DNA of 64,000 bases, taken from the IMG/VR virus record IMGVR_UViG_3300022927_001625, positions 1 to 64,000 of that record. The stretch is one strand, 5' to 3'. The translations under genes were made by a program, and so were the position numbers. This DNA comes from a virus. This document shows, in pieces, positions 24,230-33,795 of the stretch; position 1 is the first letter of the stretch; each line of letters starts with the position of its first letter. The notes below the pieces were generated by a model, which was not told where the DNA came from, ran no database searches, and saw only the letters and a list, made by a program, of their open reading frames with translations.

Positions 24230-25093
24230 ATGGAATATTTATTGCCTGAAAAAATATATTGTAATAAGCCTGGTATTACCGTAACATATTCTAACGGCGA
24301 GAAGTTATTACCATTAACATATGTGCTATACGATCATCACCCAGCAAACAAATTTTTGTATTTGTTACAACAAAATATTAATAAACCACTAGTACAGGAA
24401 ACAAGTTTTGTATTAGATACAAAAGATGAAGAAGAATTAAAGCAAGAAATTGTAAATATTACAACTAATTTAAATATTGATCCAAATGCTTCTCTAAGCG
24501 AATTACACAAACTTATAGAAAATAAAAATCATTCAGAAGATTACGATAGGTTAAATAGATTAATACACGTTTATGAACAATTTTTAAGTAATCAAGACTC
24601 GCCCCGTCTTAATAGTTTTTTTAGATTTGAAGGCGCTACTACGTTGCCAATTGAAAACGAAGATCTATTATACTTTAGAATGGACAGAAACTTTGGAGAC
24701 CTGTGTATGGGTTACAATACACTAGGTAAACATTGGTTAGAAATTTGTGGCAGAGGCGAAGGTGATAGGATTAACGAAGTAGTTACCCAACAGCATATTA
24801 ATTGCGAGGGATATATGTTATATCGTTCTGCATACGATACTCCGTTTACAGTTACAAAACATTTTGTTGATTGGTATAAGAAAAATACAGATAAGCCAAT
24901 TACATTAGATATGGCGTTAGGATACATTGTTGTTGGAAAATTAGTTATGCCATTAGATTGGAACAATGTATATAATTTAAACAGAGACTCTTGGACAAGA
25001 ATGTTAAGCAAATATAAAAATATTGTAAGTGTTGAATTAACAGAAGTTACAGATAATGTACATGATTTAATGCATAAGGCTCATATGCTATGA
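24230..25093 (+). CDS. hypothetical protein, unknown family
   Basis: A 287-residue protein. I chose the ATG at 24230 rather than the longest frame at 24119, because the longer version would lie entirely inside the divergent radical SAM gene. The N-terminus is beta-rich, the middle is a helical acidic region (about 60-130), and the C-terminus contains FRMDRNFGDLCMGYNTLGKHW. I do not recognise a family. It is coupled by ATGA to a radical SAM gene, so it may be its substrate-binding or partner protein, which is inference. Confidence 0.75.
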   Translation: MEYLLPEKIYCNKPGITVTYSNGEKLLPLTYVLYDHHPANKFLYLLQQNINKPLVQETSFVLDTKDEEELKQEIVNITTNLNIDPNASLSELHKLIENKNHSEDYDRLNRLIHVYEQFLSNQDSPRLNSFFRFEGATTLPIENEDLLYFRMDRNFGDLCMGYNTLGKHWLEICGRGEGDRINEVVTQQHINCEGYMLYRSAYDTPFTVTKHFVDWYKKNTDKPITLDMALGYIVVGKLVMPLDWNNVYNLNRDSWTRMLSKYKNIVSVELTEVTDNVHDLMHKAHML

Positions 25094-26124
25094 GATGTAA
25101 ACTTTTAGAAAGTCACGTATACATTGCGGCAAACGGACAGTATCGATTATGCTGTACTAGTAACGAGCCTGATAATGTAGAAACTGTGCATACACATACT
25201 CCGCAACAATGGCTTAACAGTCAACCTGTTATAAATGCTAAAGAACTTCTAGCAAAAGACGAATGGCCTGATGCTTGTATTACTTGCAAGAAACATGAAG
25301 AAGCAGGAATACCTAGCAGACGTCAACAAAAGGACTTTTACGGTCCTGATATAACACACTTAGATTTACGTTTTGGTAATAGTTGTAATTTTAAATGTAT
25401 AAGTTGTCATAGTGGTGCAAGTAGTAGCATTGCAGAAGAAGCCGCAGAAATGGCTAGACAAAACTTAAATCCATATCATACTGTACTAGATGTAAAAAAT
25501 TACAACTGGTATGATGAAAAATTTTTACACTACTTTGAAAACTTGCCATTAAAAGAAGTTTACCTGACAGGAGGCGAACCTATGATGGTTAAACACTTGC
25601 CACAGTTTTTAGAAAGACTAGACTCAAGTGTTACTATACGGTTTAATACAAACGGAAGTTTATTTAATCCTCGTGTACACAACTTGCTCAAACGCTTTAA
25701 TCGTGTTATAATGAGTGTAAGTATGGACTCTGTAGGGAAAAGAATTGAATACATTAGGTACGGCGCAGATTGGAAAACTGTAGAAGAAAATACATTGCGT
25801 TATAAAGATATGTATAAGACAGATATTGCTCCGTGTTTAAGTATACTGAACAGTGCATACCATAACGAATTATTAGAATGGAGTGATAAACACAATTTGC
25901 AGGTCTGGGAAAATTACCTTTCTCAACCCGATTGGTTACACGTTAAAAATGCTCCAGATAGTTTAAAAGAACAATTTAAAATTAACACAAACTGGTTTAG
26001 TGAACCTGCTGATACAAATCAACAAAGAATTTTTGTTGAAGAAATTACAAAACTAGATAACTTTAGACGTGTAAATATTAAGGACTACTTACCAGAAGTA
26101 GCACAAGCATATGGAATTAGTTAA
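25090..26124 (+). CDS. radical SAM protein with N-terminal Cys cluster domain
   Basis: A 344-residue enzyme. N-terminal cysteines C3, C21/C22 and C63-x2-C66 are followed by the radical SAM triad C99-x3-C103-x2-C106 (CNFKCISC) and GGEP. It belongs with the enzymes at 20954, 28896, 31506 and 42831, all having the auxiliary-cluster domain first. A degenerate version of the family C-terminal motif is present (RRVNIKDYLPEV). It overlaps the downstream mini-kinase gene by 14 bases. Confidence 0.88.
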   Translation: MRCKLLESHVYIAANGQYRLCCTSNEPDNVETVHTHTPQQWLNSQPVINAKELLAKDEWPDACITCKKHEEAGIPSRRQQKDFYGPDITHLDLRFGNSCNFKCISCHSGASSSIAEEAAEMARQNLNPYHTVLDVKNYNWYDEKFLHYFENLPLKEVYLTGGEPMMVKHLPQFLERLDSSVTIRFNTNGSLFNPRVHNLLKRFNRVIMSVSMDSVGKRIEYIRYGADWKTVEENTLRYKDMYKTDIAPCLSILNSAYHNELLEWSDKHNLQVWENYLSQPDWLHVKNAPDSLKEQFKINTNWFSEPADTNQQRIFVEEITKLDNFRRVNIKDYLPEVAQAYGIS

Positions 26125-26566
26125 AGTAAACAAAGAAAAAGCACGTAGGGTTTATAAACTTAACAACTGTTATAAAAAAGTTTGGCACTACATTGACGAG
26201 GAATGGTTAGAATGGCACGTCGATGTTCTAAATAATATAATGCCCGGTTATGTACAATCGCACGGCATTGAAGATAGTAGTATGTATATTTGCTTTAATA
26301 TTATTCCAGGCACTCCTGCAAATACGTTTGAACATACTCCAGAATTTATAGATAAAATTTATAATTTTTGTGTTAGTAATATAAAAGAAACTGAACCGTA
26401 TGCACATGGAGATTGGGTGCTAAGTAATATTATAATCGACGGAGATAATATGTATATGGTTGATTGGGATAACGTTGGCATTTATAATCCTAAAGAAGTA
26501 TTAACAAAACTAAAAAGTGATTTAAAAAGTGCCTTTGGAGATAAGTTTGACACCGCAAGCATTTAG
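26111..26566 (+). CDS. mini phosphotransferase (APH/kinase-like C-lobe)
   Basis: A 151-residue protein. The catalytic loop HGDWVLSN (H99, D101, N106) and the metal-binding VDWD (D118) are those of the aminoglycoside phosphotransferase/choline kinase superfamily. The usual N-lobe with its ATP-binding lysine and glycine loop is largely missing, since the protein is about half the normal length. It could phosphorylate a sugar or other small molecule, or be a compact kinase variant. It lies between a radical SAM gene and the propeller-like genes. Confidence 0.72.
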   Translation: MELVKVNKEKARRVYKLNNCYKKVWHYIDEEWLEWHVDVLNNIMPGYVQSHGIEDSSMYICFNIIPGTPANTFEHTPEFIDKIYNFCVSNIKETEPYAHGDWVLSNIIIDGDNMYMVDWDNVGIYNPKEVLTKLKSDLKSAFGDKFDTASI

Positions 26567-27770
26567 TTATGCTACAGTAGGTAGCAATGGAATGATTTAT
26601 GTTCCTCCTTACGGACTTACAGAATCTCTTGATTATATGCTCAAGATGGATCCACGCACATATCGTATAGAAAAAATTAAACTAGATGTAGATGATTCCA
26701 CAGAAAAATGGCAGAAAGGTATTGTACATCGTGACAAGATCTATTTCTTGCCCTATAACGAAAGTCGTATCCTAATTGTAGACACAAAAGACGACAGTGT
26801 TGATTATGTTGATTTAAGAATAAAAGGACGAGGCAAGTATGTACAAGGACACGTTTACGGTGATAGAATTATTGCTATTCCTTACGGGGAACACGAACCG
26901 TTTACCTATGTACTAGACTTCAATATGAAATCGCATAACTTTAAAATGATGAGTTTAGACATTCCTGTTACTGATACTAAAATGTGGCACACTACACAAA
27001 TGGTAGATGGTATTATTTACGGAATGCCCCGAGGTGAAAATCACGACACATTCTTTCCTTATAGATTAGAGTATGATTGTTTTAATAGCAGTTATAAATT
27101 AATTGATATGAGTTCTTGGTGGGTAGACTACGATGAGGATCGAACCTGTAATAAAAAGTTTACCACACTAGCAAAAGTGGGTAACAAATTATATGCACCA
27201 CCATATAGCGAAAGTCCTGTGTTTGACATTCTAGCAAAGTTTGACGGAAAAGGTTGGCAAGGTGTAAAAACAAAACAACAACAAACTAGTAGAAAATACT
27301 ACTCACATACTGTTGCAAAAAACGGAAAAGTTTATTTTCCTCCAGCAGGTCACGATGAAGACTGGAGTGAGATGCTGGTGATCAACAGTGTTACAGATGA
27401 TTGGTATATTAAAAATTTAGACATAGGAAAAGAAAGTAAAAAATATTTTACTGGGTTAGAAAATAGTCAAGGGAAAATTTATTATATTCCAAGAGGCGGT
27501 TGTGTTTGTGAACCTGAAGATACTTGGAAGAGCCAGGGCGATTTAGCAGAAGTATTGGTTATTGATACAAAAGACGATAGTACATATACTATAGATATCG
27601 GTGATCATTTTAAAGACAGTACAACTATAGAAAAGTATAATGATTGTGTAATGGTACAAGACACAATTTTTGCATTTCCATACGGTGAAAGTGAAACATT
27701 TCAAACAGTATTAATTTTTGATACAATATCTGGCACTGTATTAAACACAATAGATTTAAACAATGTATAA
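26547..27770 (+). CDS. eight-repeat propeller-like protein A
   Basis: About 407 residues. I favour the TTG at 26547, which sits six bases after a GGAG; GTG 26529 and ATG 26592 are alternatives. Eight repeats of about 48 residues each carry a variant of I-Y-x-P-P-Y-G-E: PPYGL, LPYNE, IPYGE, MPRGE, PPYSE, PPAGH, IPRGG, FPYGE. The pattern suggests a beta-propeller that binds a polymer or protein. There is no signal peptide. The next gene is a paralogue, and their ends overlap by eight bases. Confidence 0.78.
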   Translation: MTPQAFSYATVGSNGMIYVPPYGLTESLDYMLKMDPRTYRIEKIKLDVDDSTEKWQKGIVHRDKIYFLPYNESRILIVDTKDDSVDYVDLRIKGRGKYVQGHVYGDRIIAIPYGEHEPFTYVLDFNMKSHNFKMMSLDIPVTDTKMWHTTQMVDGIIYGMPRGENHDTFFPYRLEYDCFNSSYKLIDMSSWWVDYDEDRTCNKKFTTLAKVGNKLYAPPYSESPVFDILAKFDGKGWQGVKTKQQQTSRKYYSHTVAKNGKVYFPPAGHDEDWSEMLVINSVTDDWYIKNLDIGKESKKYFTGLENSQGKIYYIPRGGCVCEPEDTWKSQGDLAEVLVIDTKDDSTYTIDIGDHFKDSTTIEKYNDCVMVQDTIFAFPYGESETFQTVLIFDTISGTVLNTIDLNNV

Positions 27771-28899
27771 AGCATTTGAAGATTTTTATAAAGAAGCACG
27801 TATTAGACATCTTGTATTAGAAGTAAACAAAGACGAACTAATTAGTCCGCCGTTTGGTACTAAGAACAATGAAGATTATGATATGTGTGCTTTCCATAAA
27901 AACCACACTACTCTTATTCCTTTAGATAACGTGCCACCTGCAACTAGTAAATTTAATGCTGTAGGAGTTACTGACGACAGCGTATGGCTTATTCCATATG
28001 GCATTTACGATGACCTAAATGTTGTTGTACAACTAAAAGATAAAAAGCCAATATACCATACACTAGATAAAACAGGTAAGGGACAATTCTATAGTGTTGC
28101 TAGTCACGGTAACACTGCTTGTAGTTTTCCTCTAGGCTACGAAGATACACAATTCTTAATTTATATCAAAGACAATAAAGTTAAAACCGTTGAAGTAGAT
28201 ACAAACGAAAAGAAAGCACATATGGGTACCGTGTATTGTAACGGAAGTTATTACAGTATGCCAAGAGGTGAAAGTGTTCACTATTCAAACATACTAGAGT
28301 TTAATGGCAAGAAAGTAATTAAGCACAAACTAGACTTACCAGAAGTATCACGCAAGTATACCGATGCTGTTGTTGTAGGTGATAAACTTTTTAGTTTACC
28401 GTTCGGAGAAACTCCAGGACTAAACGAAGTAATTGAGTTTGATACAAAAACAAAAGAATGCCAACTACATAAATTAAATGTTGACGACTTTGCTAAAAAA
28501 TATAATGCACAAGTACTAGTTGACGATGTTATTATTGGATTACCATACGGAACAGAACATGGAGAAAGTAATAAAGGTGTAGTGTTTAATACTGTTACTA
28601 AAGAAAGTTTTCAATTTAGTATAAAAGAAACTTACGGTGGTAAGTTTAGATATCGTAGCGGTATTGCTTTTAAAGGCTATGCTTATTTCTTACCAGCAGG
28701 AACTCCTGGATGTTCTTTATATAAAGTAGACCCTAACGGAATATGGATTTCAAAAACATATCCAGATAATTTAATGTTTGGGCGTCCTGTAATTTACAAA
28801 GACAAAATACACACAATCGTTTATAATACACACGATGATAGTTCAACACTAGTTACTGTTAACGATTGGTTGGACATAGAAACGGTGGCTGTACTATGA
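27763..28899 (+). CDS. eight-repeat propeller-like protein B
   Basis: A 378-residue paralogue of the preceding protein with eight matching repeat signatures: PPFGT, IPYGI, FPLGY, MPRGE, LPFGE, LPYGT, LPAGT and a degenerate last repeat VYNT. In both proteins MPRGE marks repeat four, so they arose by tandem duplication of a complete unit. A radical SAM gene starts inside its stop codon (ATGA), which suggests that enzyme and propeller work together. Function unknown. Confidence 0.78.
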   Translation: MYKAFEDFYKEARIRHLVLEVNKDELISPPFGTKNNEDYDMCAFHKNHTTLIPLDNVPPATSKFNAVGVTDDSVWLIPYGIYDDLNVVVQLKDKKPIYHTLDKTGKGQFYSVASHGNTACSFPLGYEDTQFLIYIKDNKVKTVEVDTNEKKAHMGTVYCNGSYYSMPRGESVHYSNILEFNGKKVIKHKLDLPEVSRKYTDAVVVGDKLFSLPFGETPGLNEVIEFDTKTKECQLHKLNVDDFAKKYNAQVLVDDVIIGLPYGTEHGESNKGVVFNTVTKESFQFSIKETYGGKFRYRSGIAFKGYAYFLPAGTPGCSLYKVDPNGIWISKTYPDNLMFGRPVIYKDKIHTIVYNTHDDSSTLVTVNDWLDIETVAVL

Positions 28900-29981
28900 A
28901 CTGTTACGCTCCTTGGCACGCCTTAAGTATACGTTTCAACGGTGACGTTGTACCTGATTGTGTTTACACAGGTCGTCACGGAAATTTACTTAAAGATGAT
29001 TTGCCAACAATACTTCGTCATCCTGGATTAATATTAACACAACAAATAATTGCAACCGGAGAGTTTCCTAGCAACTGTTTACAATGTACGGCAAAAGAAA
29101 GTACCAACGGACATAGCAGGCGTAAGTTTTTTGAACAAGTATTAAATCCTATGCTTAAACCAGAAAGCAAAGGTAAGAATGACATTTACTTTTTAGAATT
29201 TAATATGAGTAATGTTTGTAATTTAAAATGTCGTATGTGTAGTGGGGTAAACTCAACTGCTTGGATCAAAGAGGATCTTAAACTTGATTCATTAGGAATT
29301 CAACGTCCTATACATGAGCCAGATTTTGGTTATAGAAATCTATCGCCGGATATCGTTGATAGATTATTTGAATATCCAGAATATTTTAAGAACTTGCAGT
29401 ATGTTAATATTAAAGGCGGCGAACCTTATATGGAACCGGCAAACAAACAAATAATGCAAAAACTAATCGAATTAGATCTTTCTAAAAATATTACACTTGA
29501 TATTAGTACAAACGGTACTATTGTTGATTTAGAGTTTGACGAACTTGCACAACAGTTTAAAGAAACTAAATGGCACATTAGTATTGAAGGTGTAGGTAAA
29601 TTATACGAGTACATTCGAGGCGGTAATAACTTTACATTTGAGCAATTTGAAGAAAATCTAAAACACTTTGATAAAATGGATCGTGTTATTTTTGCTGGAA
29701 CTGTAATGACTTATAATGTTTGTCACTTAGATGAAATTCGAAGTTGGTTTGAAAATGTACGCAAAGACAATTATGAATTATATCTTAACAACGTAGTTAC
29801 AACGCCTGCATATCTTAATCCAACAATTCTTCCAACGTTTATTTTAGATAAGACTGAATATACAGAAAACTATGATCCTAATAACTTAGAAAAGTTTATT
29901 GAATTTACTGTAGAACTTGATAAGTTGAGAGGTACAAACGTACTAGATGTTTGTCCTGAACTAGACACTCTCTTTTCTTAA
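28896..29981 (+). CDS. radical SAM protein with N-terminal Cys cluster domain
   Basis: A 361-residue enzyme. I chose the ATG at 28896 (ATGA overlap) over a frame ten codons longer. Cysteines C3, C22 and C61-x2-C64 precede the radical SAM triad C108-x3-C112-x2-C115 (CNLKCRMC), and KGGEP follows. The C-terminus VLDVCPELDTLF is a variant of the family motif. The last 21 bases overlap the end of the convergent radical SAM gene. Confidence 0.88.
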   Translation: MNCYAPWHALSIRFNGDVVPDCVYTGRHGNLLKDDLPTILRHPGLILTQQIIATGEFPSNCLQCTAKESTNGHSRRKFFEQVLNPMLKPESKGKNDIYFLEFNMSNVCNLKCRMCSGVNSTAWIKEDLKLDSLGIQRPIHEPDFGYRNLSPDIVDRLFEYPEYFKNLQYVNIKGGEPYMEPANKQIMQKLIELDLSKNITLDISTNGTIVDLEFDELAQQFKETKWHISIEGVGKLYEYIRGGNNFTFEQFEENLKHFDKMDRVIFAGTVMTYNVCHLDEIRSWFENVRKDNYELYLNNVVTTPAYLNPTILPTFILDKTEYTENYDPNNLEKFIEFTVELDKLRGTNVLDVCPELDTLFS

Positions 29982-30866
29982 ATAGATATCGCTTAAACAA
30001 GCACATACTTGTTTACCGCATTGTACTGTTTCAGTTGGTAACTTATAACGCTCAATGTTTCCTAATGCGCCGCCTTCTTTACAATCTGCTCTATATATGT
30101 TACCCCACATATCAACATTAATCATATGTAGTCCGGCCCAACATTTCCAACCATAAAATTTATTTTGATCATTGGCTATTAAATCATTTGCAGTAACTGG
30201 TTGTTCATCTAAAAATAATTCGCCTCTATGTAAATGTGTATCTGGAAGTTGACTAAAGAAAGGCCAATTTTTAATTGTATCTAATTGTTCCTGTGTATAT
30301 TTTGCTGGAGTATTTGTAATTGCATCTATATTAGATTTATCTAAAATAATTTTAGGCCATACGCTAACATTATCACTACTTAAATAAATTTCTTCTGCAA
30401 TGTTAAACATTTCATCAAAGTTCTCAGGGGCCAACATTAGATTAACAAATACAGGACAGTAACTTTTTTGTATTACTTTTTTAATATGTTCTAGATCTGC
30501 GTATTCAGGATGATATGAAATAATATATCCATCTGTATATTGTGAAATTATTTTATAATAATCTACACTTTTACTACCGTTAGTTAAAAAACTAAAAGTG
30601 TGTCCTTGGTTTTTTATCAATTTAGCAAGATCTAAAAAATGTTTCCAATGTGTAGGTTCACCGCCACTTAATCTATAACAAATATTTTTACCTGTAACTT
30701 TGAAATTTTCAACAAATCGTTTTACTGTTTCCCATTGAGGTTGACCTGTACTACCGTTATGTAGATGATCAGGACAATAGGAACAGCGATAGTTACACTT
30801 GTTACTTAATGTCCAACTAACAAGGAACCAGTTTTCTTTTGCTATGTCTTGGTAAGTTAATTTCAT
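29961..30866 (-). CDS. radical SAM enzyme with C-terminal cysteine region
   Basis: A 301-residue enzyme. The cluster is C24-x3-C28-x2-C31 (CNYRCSYC), with SGGEPT after it. A C-terminal auxiliary-site candidate is GWKCWAG, then ADCKEGG, then CGKQVCAC. It is a paralogue of the enzymes at 23258 and 34400. It ends the ten-gene minus operon that starts at 38972 and is coupled by ATGA to the oxygenase upstream. Confidence 0.88.
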   Translation of the reverse strand: MKLTYQDIAKENWFLVSWTLSNKCNYRCSYCPDHLHNGSTGQPQWETVKRFVENFKVTGKNICYRLSGGEPTHWKHFLDLAKLIKNQGHTFSFLTNGSKSVDYYKIISQYTDGYIISYHPEYADLEHIKKVIQKSYCPVFVNLMLAPENFDEMFNIAEEIYLSSDNVSVWPKIILDKSNIDAITNTPAKYTQEQLDTIKNWPFFSQLPDTHLHRGELFLDEQPVTANDLIANDQNKFYGWKCWAGLHMINVDMWGNIYRADCKEGGALGNIERYKLPTETVQCGKQVCACLSDIYLRKESV

Positions 30867-31519
30867 TCTGCCATTGTGTTATCTAGTATAAGTTTCTGTG
30901 TGCGCTCGTTTAGTTTTACTGTCAAAATAAGACTATACAAGTTATCGCTAAAACTAAACACACTGTGATCTAGTTGAAAGTTTGTAAAGTACACATATCC
31001 TGCTTCTGGGTACAAAGGTTTACCGTCTAACATCTGTACATAGTTTTCAGGACTACATCTTCCAAACACAACTAACAGTCTAAAGTATTCTGGACTAGTT
31101 CCGTGAAAATCTCTATGTGGTGGGAAGAATCCGCCTTGATCTATACGTAATAAATGTACACGCCCAATGTCGGGTGAGAATATATCTACTATTTTTTTAA
31201 GTTCGGGGATCTTATGATATACTTCTGTAGGAGTGTTAAAGTTTTCTTCCTTCATTTCAACATCATGATATTTTTGCATATGTCCAAAACTATTCAAATG
31301 GTAATTGTCCATAACATCGCCTGTGTGACTAGTTACTGGTAATCCCCATCTATTGTTATGTGTATCTTTCTTAGCATTATAAGGACACCAGTTATCTTTA
31401 AACTGCTCTAGTTGTTGTTCAACAGCGTGATGATTGATATGCCATTTAAGTTTAACTTGATGACCCAAGTTGACTAGGCTTTGCCAACGCAATGCTCTTT
31501 CAATTTCAGTTTGGTCCAT
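30863..31519 (-). CDS. 2OG-Fe(II) oxygenase-like protein
   Basis: A 218-residue protein with H135-x-D137 in FFPPHRDFHG and H185 in QLDHSVFSF, on a beta-helix pattern like the Asp/Asn hydroxylases. The arginine that normally binds 2-oxoglutarate after the distal histidine is not at the expected place, so co-substrate binding may use another residue (R147 is a candidate). It sits between two radical SAM genes and overlaps both (four and 14 bases). Confidence 0.72.
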   Translation of the reverse strand: MDQTEIERALRWQSLVNLGHQVKLKWHINHHAVEQQLEQFKDNWCPYNAKKDTHNNRWGLPVTSHTGDVMDNYHLNSFGHMQKYHDVEMKEENFNTPTEVYHKIPELKKIVDIFSPDIGRVHLLRIDQGGFFPPHRDFHGTSPEYFRLLVVFGRCSPENYVQMLDGKPLYPEAGYVYFTNFQLDHSVFSFSDNLYSLILTVKLNERTQKLILDNTMAE

Positions 31520-32837
31520 ATACTATCTCCAATTCAGGAAACACACTAACAAAGTCTTGTTCCCTAGTTTTATCACTAATTTTTAAATACTCTTGTAATG
31601 CAGGAAGTTTGTGGCTCCAATCTTCTGCATTCATATAATTAACAAGTCCTAACCAACGTTCTTTACCATAAGGGTTTGTATTAAACTCAAAGTCACGTAA
31701 AAAATGTGTTGCAAAGTTAGTTATCTTTGCAGATACTTTCTCTTTAATCTCTTTGGGCAATACTCTAACGTTCATATAACTAGGTAAGTAAACTAAATGT
31801 AATCCTATTATTCCTGCGCCGAATGGTGCTTTATTAATCTTTTTAAAATTTTGTTGTAGTTTCCATTCTGCTAAATCTACAATATGATGTACGTTCAATG
31901 CTTGTACTGCACAAGCAATATTAATTATAATATTATCTGGAGTATCGTCTAATAGTTTTAAGTTTTGTTCAATTTGTTTAAACTTACTAGGATATCTTAT
32001 ATAATCATTACGTTCGTGAATAGCATCAATGCTAAAATTAAATTTAACCTGTTTAAAGTTAGTCCATAATTTTAATATTGTATCATTAATTTCTGTACCA
32101 TTTGAATTGTATCGGAGTATGCAATTTTTTGCATGGCCTTCAGCAACCATAAATTCAAGTATATCATAATGCTCTGGAATCATTAAAGGTTCACCGCCGG
32201 CAAAATATAACTCTTTAATATGCTGTGCTTGATTTTTCATACTGTCAAGAAAACTACCTTTCTTATACCAAGTATAATCAAAGTTAGGATTCCACCCTTG
32301 GTCTTCTTTTAGTTGAGGATTTTTATATTGCGGATATTGTAACTTCCAGTCTTTAATCCAACTTGAACTATCGTGCGGGCTACACATCACACATTTAAGA
32401 TTACACATATTACCTAAACGTAAATCAAAATAAGGAATGTTTACAGGTAAACTTCCGTCATCATTAGTTTGTGCTACTATGCTGTCAACATCAATACGTT
32501 CTTTCCAAACTTCTGTTTCCCAGTTACGTTTACTTTTAATTCCTTTTGATTCTTCTTCAAAGCATTTGCGACAACTTGCAGGCACTTCACCATTTAACAT
32601 TTGTAATCTAGTATTACGCATATGTTCACTGTTCCATACTTCTTCAATAGTATGATCTCGAACGTTCATTGCAACACCATCACGTTTTACAAGTCCAACT
32701 TCTTTGTCGTCAGTTACACCTGCGCCACTGGCATTAGCAGTACAGCATACACGCACATCGCCGTTGGGACGAGTTGCTAAGTGTATCCACGGTAAAGGAC
32801 AAAATGTTTTAGTTGAATTGTTCTTTGAATCTGTCAT
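31506..32837 (-). CDS. radical SAM protein with N-terminal Cys cluster domain
   Basis: A 443-residue enzyme from the ATG at 32837 (a GTG three codons earlier is possible). C13 in the FCPLPWIHL motif, C31/C32 and C89-x2-C92 precede the triad C145-x3-C149-x2-C152 (CNLKCVMC), then AGGEPL. The N-terminal segment PNGDVRVCC is SPASM-like. The C-terminus has the family ending FVSVFPELEIVY. It overlaps the SPASM-type enzyme upstream by 29 bases. Confidence 0.88.
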   Translation of the reverse strand: MTDSKNNSTKTFCPLPWIHLATRPNGDVRVCCTANASGAGVTDDKEVGLVKRDGVAMNVRDHTIEEVWNSEHMRNTRLQMLNGEVPASCRKCFEEESKGIKSKRNWETEVWKERIDVDSIVAQTNDDGSLPVNIPYFDLRLGNMCNLKCVMCSPHDSSSWIKDWKLQYPQYKNPQLKEDQGWNPNFDYTWYKKGSFLDSMKNQAQHIKELYFAGGEPLMIPEHYDILEFMVAEGHAKNCILRYNSNGTEINDTILKLWTNFKQVKFNFSIDAIHERNDYIRYPSKFKQIEQNLKLLDDTPDNIIINIACAVQALNVHHIVDLAEWKLQQNFKKINKAPFGAGIIGLHLVYLPSYMNVRVLPKEIKEKVSAKITNFATHFLRDFEFNTNPYGKERWLGLVNYMNAEDWSHKLPALQEYLKISDKTREQDFVSVFPELEIVYGPN

Positions 32838-33795
32838 ATGTTCCACACTGTTTTTTACATTCTTTTAATGGATTAGTTTTCCAACCTTGTTCTATTTTAT
32901 TAAAGAAGTTTGAAGAAAACACTTCTTGCATAGTATTCCTATGCAAATTAGGGTAATTTGCAAAATGATTTAAAAAGTCAATTCTACTTGTTGATGTAGG
33001 TTGTATATAATCATGGTCCAGCCAGCAACAAGGTAATAAGTTTCCATTAGCACCTATATAAATTGCACGTTCTTCTTTTACTTTACATTTGATAGTACAA
33101 ACTTCTTCTGAGGCTTTTACTTGTTTAATTTTATCTTTTTGTTCTGTACTTTTTTCTGTTGGATATAATACATCTACTTGTTTTCCATTTTTATCAAGTA
33201 CAGGTAATTCGTCATCTCTAAACCTACTTGTATTTTTACTATAAAATTCTTTAAAGCCTATTGTACCTGCTAGATCTCTACAAGCATCAACTTGATGAGC
33301 ATTATGACTAAAAATTAACATATCCCAAATAGCATATCCACCAGCATTAATAAATGCCCTTGCGTTTTCTATAATTTTATTCCAGTCTGTACCAATGCGA
33401 TATTTGCTATGTGTATCTTGTAATCCGTCAATACCAAATCGAACACGTACATTTAGTTTAGCAAGGTCTTTAAACCATTTAGGATCTCTAGCACTGCCGT
33501 TTGTATTCATACTTAAATTAATTGACTCGTTTGTTTCACGTAGATACTTAAATATTTCAAGTGTATCTTTTGCAATAATAGGATCGCCAAAGTTACCACA
33601 CATATACAAACGATCTAGTTGACGTACAATATCTCTCGGTATCCAGTTAACAAAAGTTCCTAGATCAACTTCGTTTAATTTAAGGAAGGGATTTAGTATG
33701 CCGCCTTGTAAATTTCTAGCACACATAGGACAAGAGGCTTGACACTTTGATGTAACTTCTAAATGGATTGCTCGTATTTCGTTTAGTTTATACAT
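32809..33795 (-). CDS. radical SAM enzyme with C-terminal SPASM-like domain
   Basis: A 328-residue enzyme. C18-x3-C22-x2-C25 (CQASCPMC) is followed by ARNLQGG. The C-terminal cysteines are in EVCTIKC, NLLPCCW and KECKKQCG. It is a paralogue of the enzyme at 22282. It follows the methyltransferase gene with a one-base overlap in the minus operon. It probably modifies a peptide, sugar or similar polymer, with no evidence for which. Confidence 0.89.
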   Translation of the reverse strand: MYKLNEIRAIHLEVTSKCQASCPMCARNLQGGILNPFLKLNEVDLGTFVNWIPRDIVRQLDRLYMCGNFGDPIIAKDTLEIFKYLRETNESINLSMNTNGSARDPKWFKDLAKLNVRVRFGIDGLQDTHSKYRIGTDWNKIIENARAFINAGGYAIWDMLIFSHNAHQVDACRDLAGTIGFKEFYSKNTSRFRDDELPVLDKNGKQVDVLYPTEKSTEQKDKIKQVKASEEVCTIKCKVKEERAIYIGANGNLLPCCWLDHDYIQPTSTSRIDFLNHFANYPNLHRNTMQEVFSSNFFNKIEQGWKTNPLKECKKQCGTYDRFKEQFN

